A stretch of DNA of 6,414 nucleotides from Pontiella sp. (lineage in GTDB: Bacteria; Verrucomicrobiota; Kiritimatiellia; Kiritimatiellales; Pontiellaceae), in assembly GCA_029939385.1 (NCBI GenBank), contig JAOZSZ010000059.1, positions 1,223-7,636 on the forward strand, given 5' to 3'. A program made the position numbers and the translations under genes. A model generated the notes under the pieces. That model searched no databases, was not told the origin of the DNA, and was given only the letters and a program-made list of their open reading frames with translations. Shown in pieces: positions 5,794 to 6,414 of the stretch; the first letter of the stretch is position 1, and the number at the start of each line of letters is the position of its first letter.

Positions 5794-6291
5794 CTAACTA
5801 CCGATTAATTTAAGAATGAGGGGCAGCGTTTTGCCGGCCCGTTTTTGCCAATTTTTTAGGAGATCAATTTTTTCTTGAAGCGTTTCCTTGTCATCACTCT
5901 CTTGTTGATCGAGTAATCCCTGGATTCGCCCGATCCGATCCTCGCCATTGTGGACATGTGGAAGAATCTGTTCGCTGGCAAAACCCGATGCCATCTTGCG
6001 CAGCGAGGTTTCCGCCACATAATAATCTTTTCGATCGCCCGGAATATACACGGTACGAATGGCTCCAAAGGAGCGAAGAATTTTTAATCCCTGACTCGTC
6101 GAACCCTTGCTGATATTCAGGCGAATACGACAATCGTCTAGGCAGAGCGGGTCAGAGGAGATAAAGAGCAGTCCATAGATTTCCCCCACAGATCGCGGGA
6201 GATTCAACACATCGGCCATTCGTATAAAAAGCTCGATAACCTCGCGTTCCATGTCGGGAAGAACTCTACCCTTTTTGAGCACCTGATTCAT
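5794..6291 (-). CDS. GbsR/MarR-type winged-helix transcriptional regulator
   Basis: 165-residue DNA-binding protein resembling the GbsR branch of the MarR superfamily (COG1510-type). Seen: L-P-R-S-V-G-E-I-Y-G-L-L-F (31-43), a signature stretch of the family, then L-N-I-S-K-G-S-T-S-Q-G-L-K-I-L (58-72), the probable recognition helix, and G-A-I-R-T-V-Y-I-P-G-D-R-K-D-Y-Y (76-91), the beta wing; a charged helical tail (about 115-150) likely dimerises. In Bacillus, GbsR senses choline; nothing here points to that ligand. Start: an in-frame TTG at 6300 is also possible, but it falls upstream of the predicted transcription start, and ATG at 6291 would be read from a nearly leaderless mRNA; no Shine-Dalgarno precedes either. 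Its position at the head of the operon, 3 nt before the RfaH-like gene, suggests it controls the cluster and itself. Confidence 0.87.
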   Translation of the reverse strand: MNQVLKKGRVLPDMEREVIELFIRMADVLNLPRSVGEIYGLLFISSDPLCLDDCRIRLNISKGSTSQGLKILRSFGAIRTVYIPGDRKDYYVAETSLRKMASGFASEQILPHVHNGEDRIGRIQGLLDQQESDDKETLQEKIDLLKNWQKRAGKTLPLILKLIGS

Positions 6292-6292
6292 A

Positions 6293-6314
6293 ATGTTCAA
6301 TTTATACTGAACAT
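6293..6314. promoter_or_regulatory. 22-bp palindrome, candidate operator of the GbsR-like regulator
   Basis: ATGTTCA-N8-TGAACAT: two perfect 7-bp arms around an 8-bp AT-rich spacer. It covers the -10 box and predicted transcription start of the regulator gene, so a dimer bound here would block the promoter. The palindrome is seen; autorepression is inferred from its position and from the habit of MarR-type regulators. Confidence 0.55.
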
Positions 6315-6329
6315 ATCATTTAAGAGCAA
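6301..6329 (-). promoter_or_regulatory. Sigma70-like promoter of the operon
   Basis: -35 TTGCTC (6329-6324), 17-nt spacer, -10 TATAAA (6306-6301) on the minus strand. The -10 matches TATAAT at 5 of 6 and the -35 matches TTGACA at 3 of 6, at ideal spacing. Transcription would begin near the A at 6294, 3 nt before the ATG at 6291. Confidence 0.55.
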
Positions 6330-6414
6330 TCTAGATCCCTCTTTATTTTTGAGCTAAATATCTGGAATCAAAGCCATTCCCACAGAAAAAGGGATCCTTC
6401 TATCCGGAGAGGAG
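6330..6414. other. Upstream non-coding stretch
   Basis: No convincing coding frame, RNA gene or repeat in these last 85 bases. A 4-bp stem (GGAT/ATCC) followed by a short T-run occurs on the minus strand near 6383-6401, too weak to call a terminator. Confidence 0.5.

Noticed and set aside
6383..6401. Intrinsic terminator of an upstream gene
   Set aside because: Only a 4-bp stem precedes the short T-run, and no upstream gene end is visible.
1..6414. CRISPR array, tRNA or rRNA gene
   Set aside because: No regularly spaced repeats and no tRNA or rRNA-like stretches were seen on either strand; the four-helix-bundle genes are not inside rRNA here.

Overview
This window holds one strand of genes, all read on the minus strand (right to left), and looks like the front half of a cell-surface polysaccharide operon from a bacterium of moderate GC content. 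In transcription order it contains: a GbsR/MarR-type winged-helix regulator (6291-5794), a specialised NusG paralogue of the RfaH/UpxY type (5790-5242), glmS (5124-3286), rmlD (3276-2395), rmlB (2398-1311, broken by a single-base frameshift), two different four-helix-bundle (23S rRNA intervening-sequence protein family) genes (1264-872 and 770-414), and the start of rmlA (374 to beyond base 1). The organism cannot be named from this sequence. A regulator plus RfaH-like factor leading an exopolysaccharide cluster, together with interspersed four-helix-bundle genes and degenerate simple repeats, made me think of the Verrucomicrobiota/Kiritimatiellota-type (PVC) lineages, but that is a weak inference.

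Right end (5131-6414): a good sigma70-like promoter lies just upstream of the regulator gene, with a 22-bp palindrome covering its -10 box. The predicted transcription start falls about 3 nt before the first ATG, so this mRNA may be leaderless. The regulator and the NusG paralogue are 3 nt apart. The leader between the NusG paralogue and glmS contains, on the transcribed strand, a close match to the ops/JUMPstart element that recruits RfaH in enterobacteria. This suggests that the NusG paralogue acts in cis on the operon that follows it.

Middle (1311-5124): glmS makes glucosamine-6-phosphate, the entry to UDP-GlcNAc; rmlD, rmlB and rmlA belong to dTDP-L-rhamnose synthesis. Genes are tightly packed (9 nt gap, then a 4-nt ATGA overlap). 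rmlC is not in the window and may lie beyond base 1. rmlB carries a one-base loss near 1676 and a run of degenerate 7-nt repeats that adds about 12 residues.

Left end (374-1332): two four-helix-bundle genes separate rmlB from rmlA. Each is bracketed by its own imperfect inverted repeat of about 27-28 nt, which could pair in the mRNA and loop out the gene. A second, diverged copy of the last codons of rmlB (E-R-L-G-K-A-stop against E-R-L-G-H-A-stop) sits between them. The layout resembles the intervening sequences of 23S rRNA but sits in a protein-coding operon, possibly placed there by insertion at the 3' end of rmlB. This is the most unusual part of the window.
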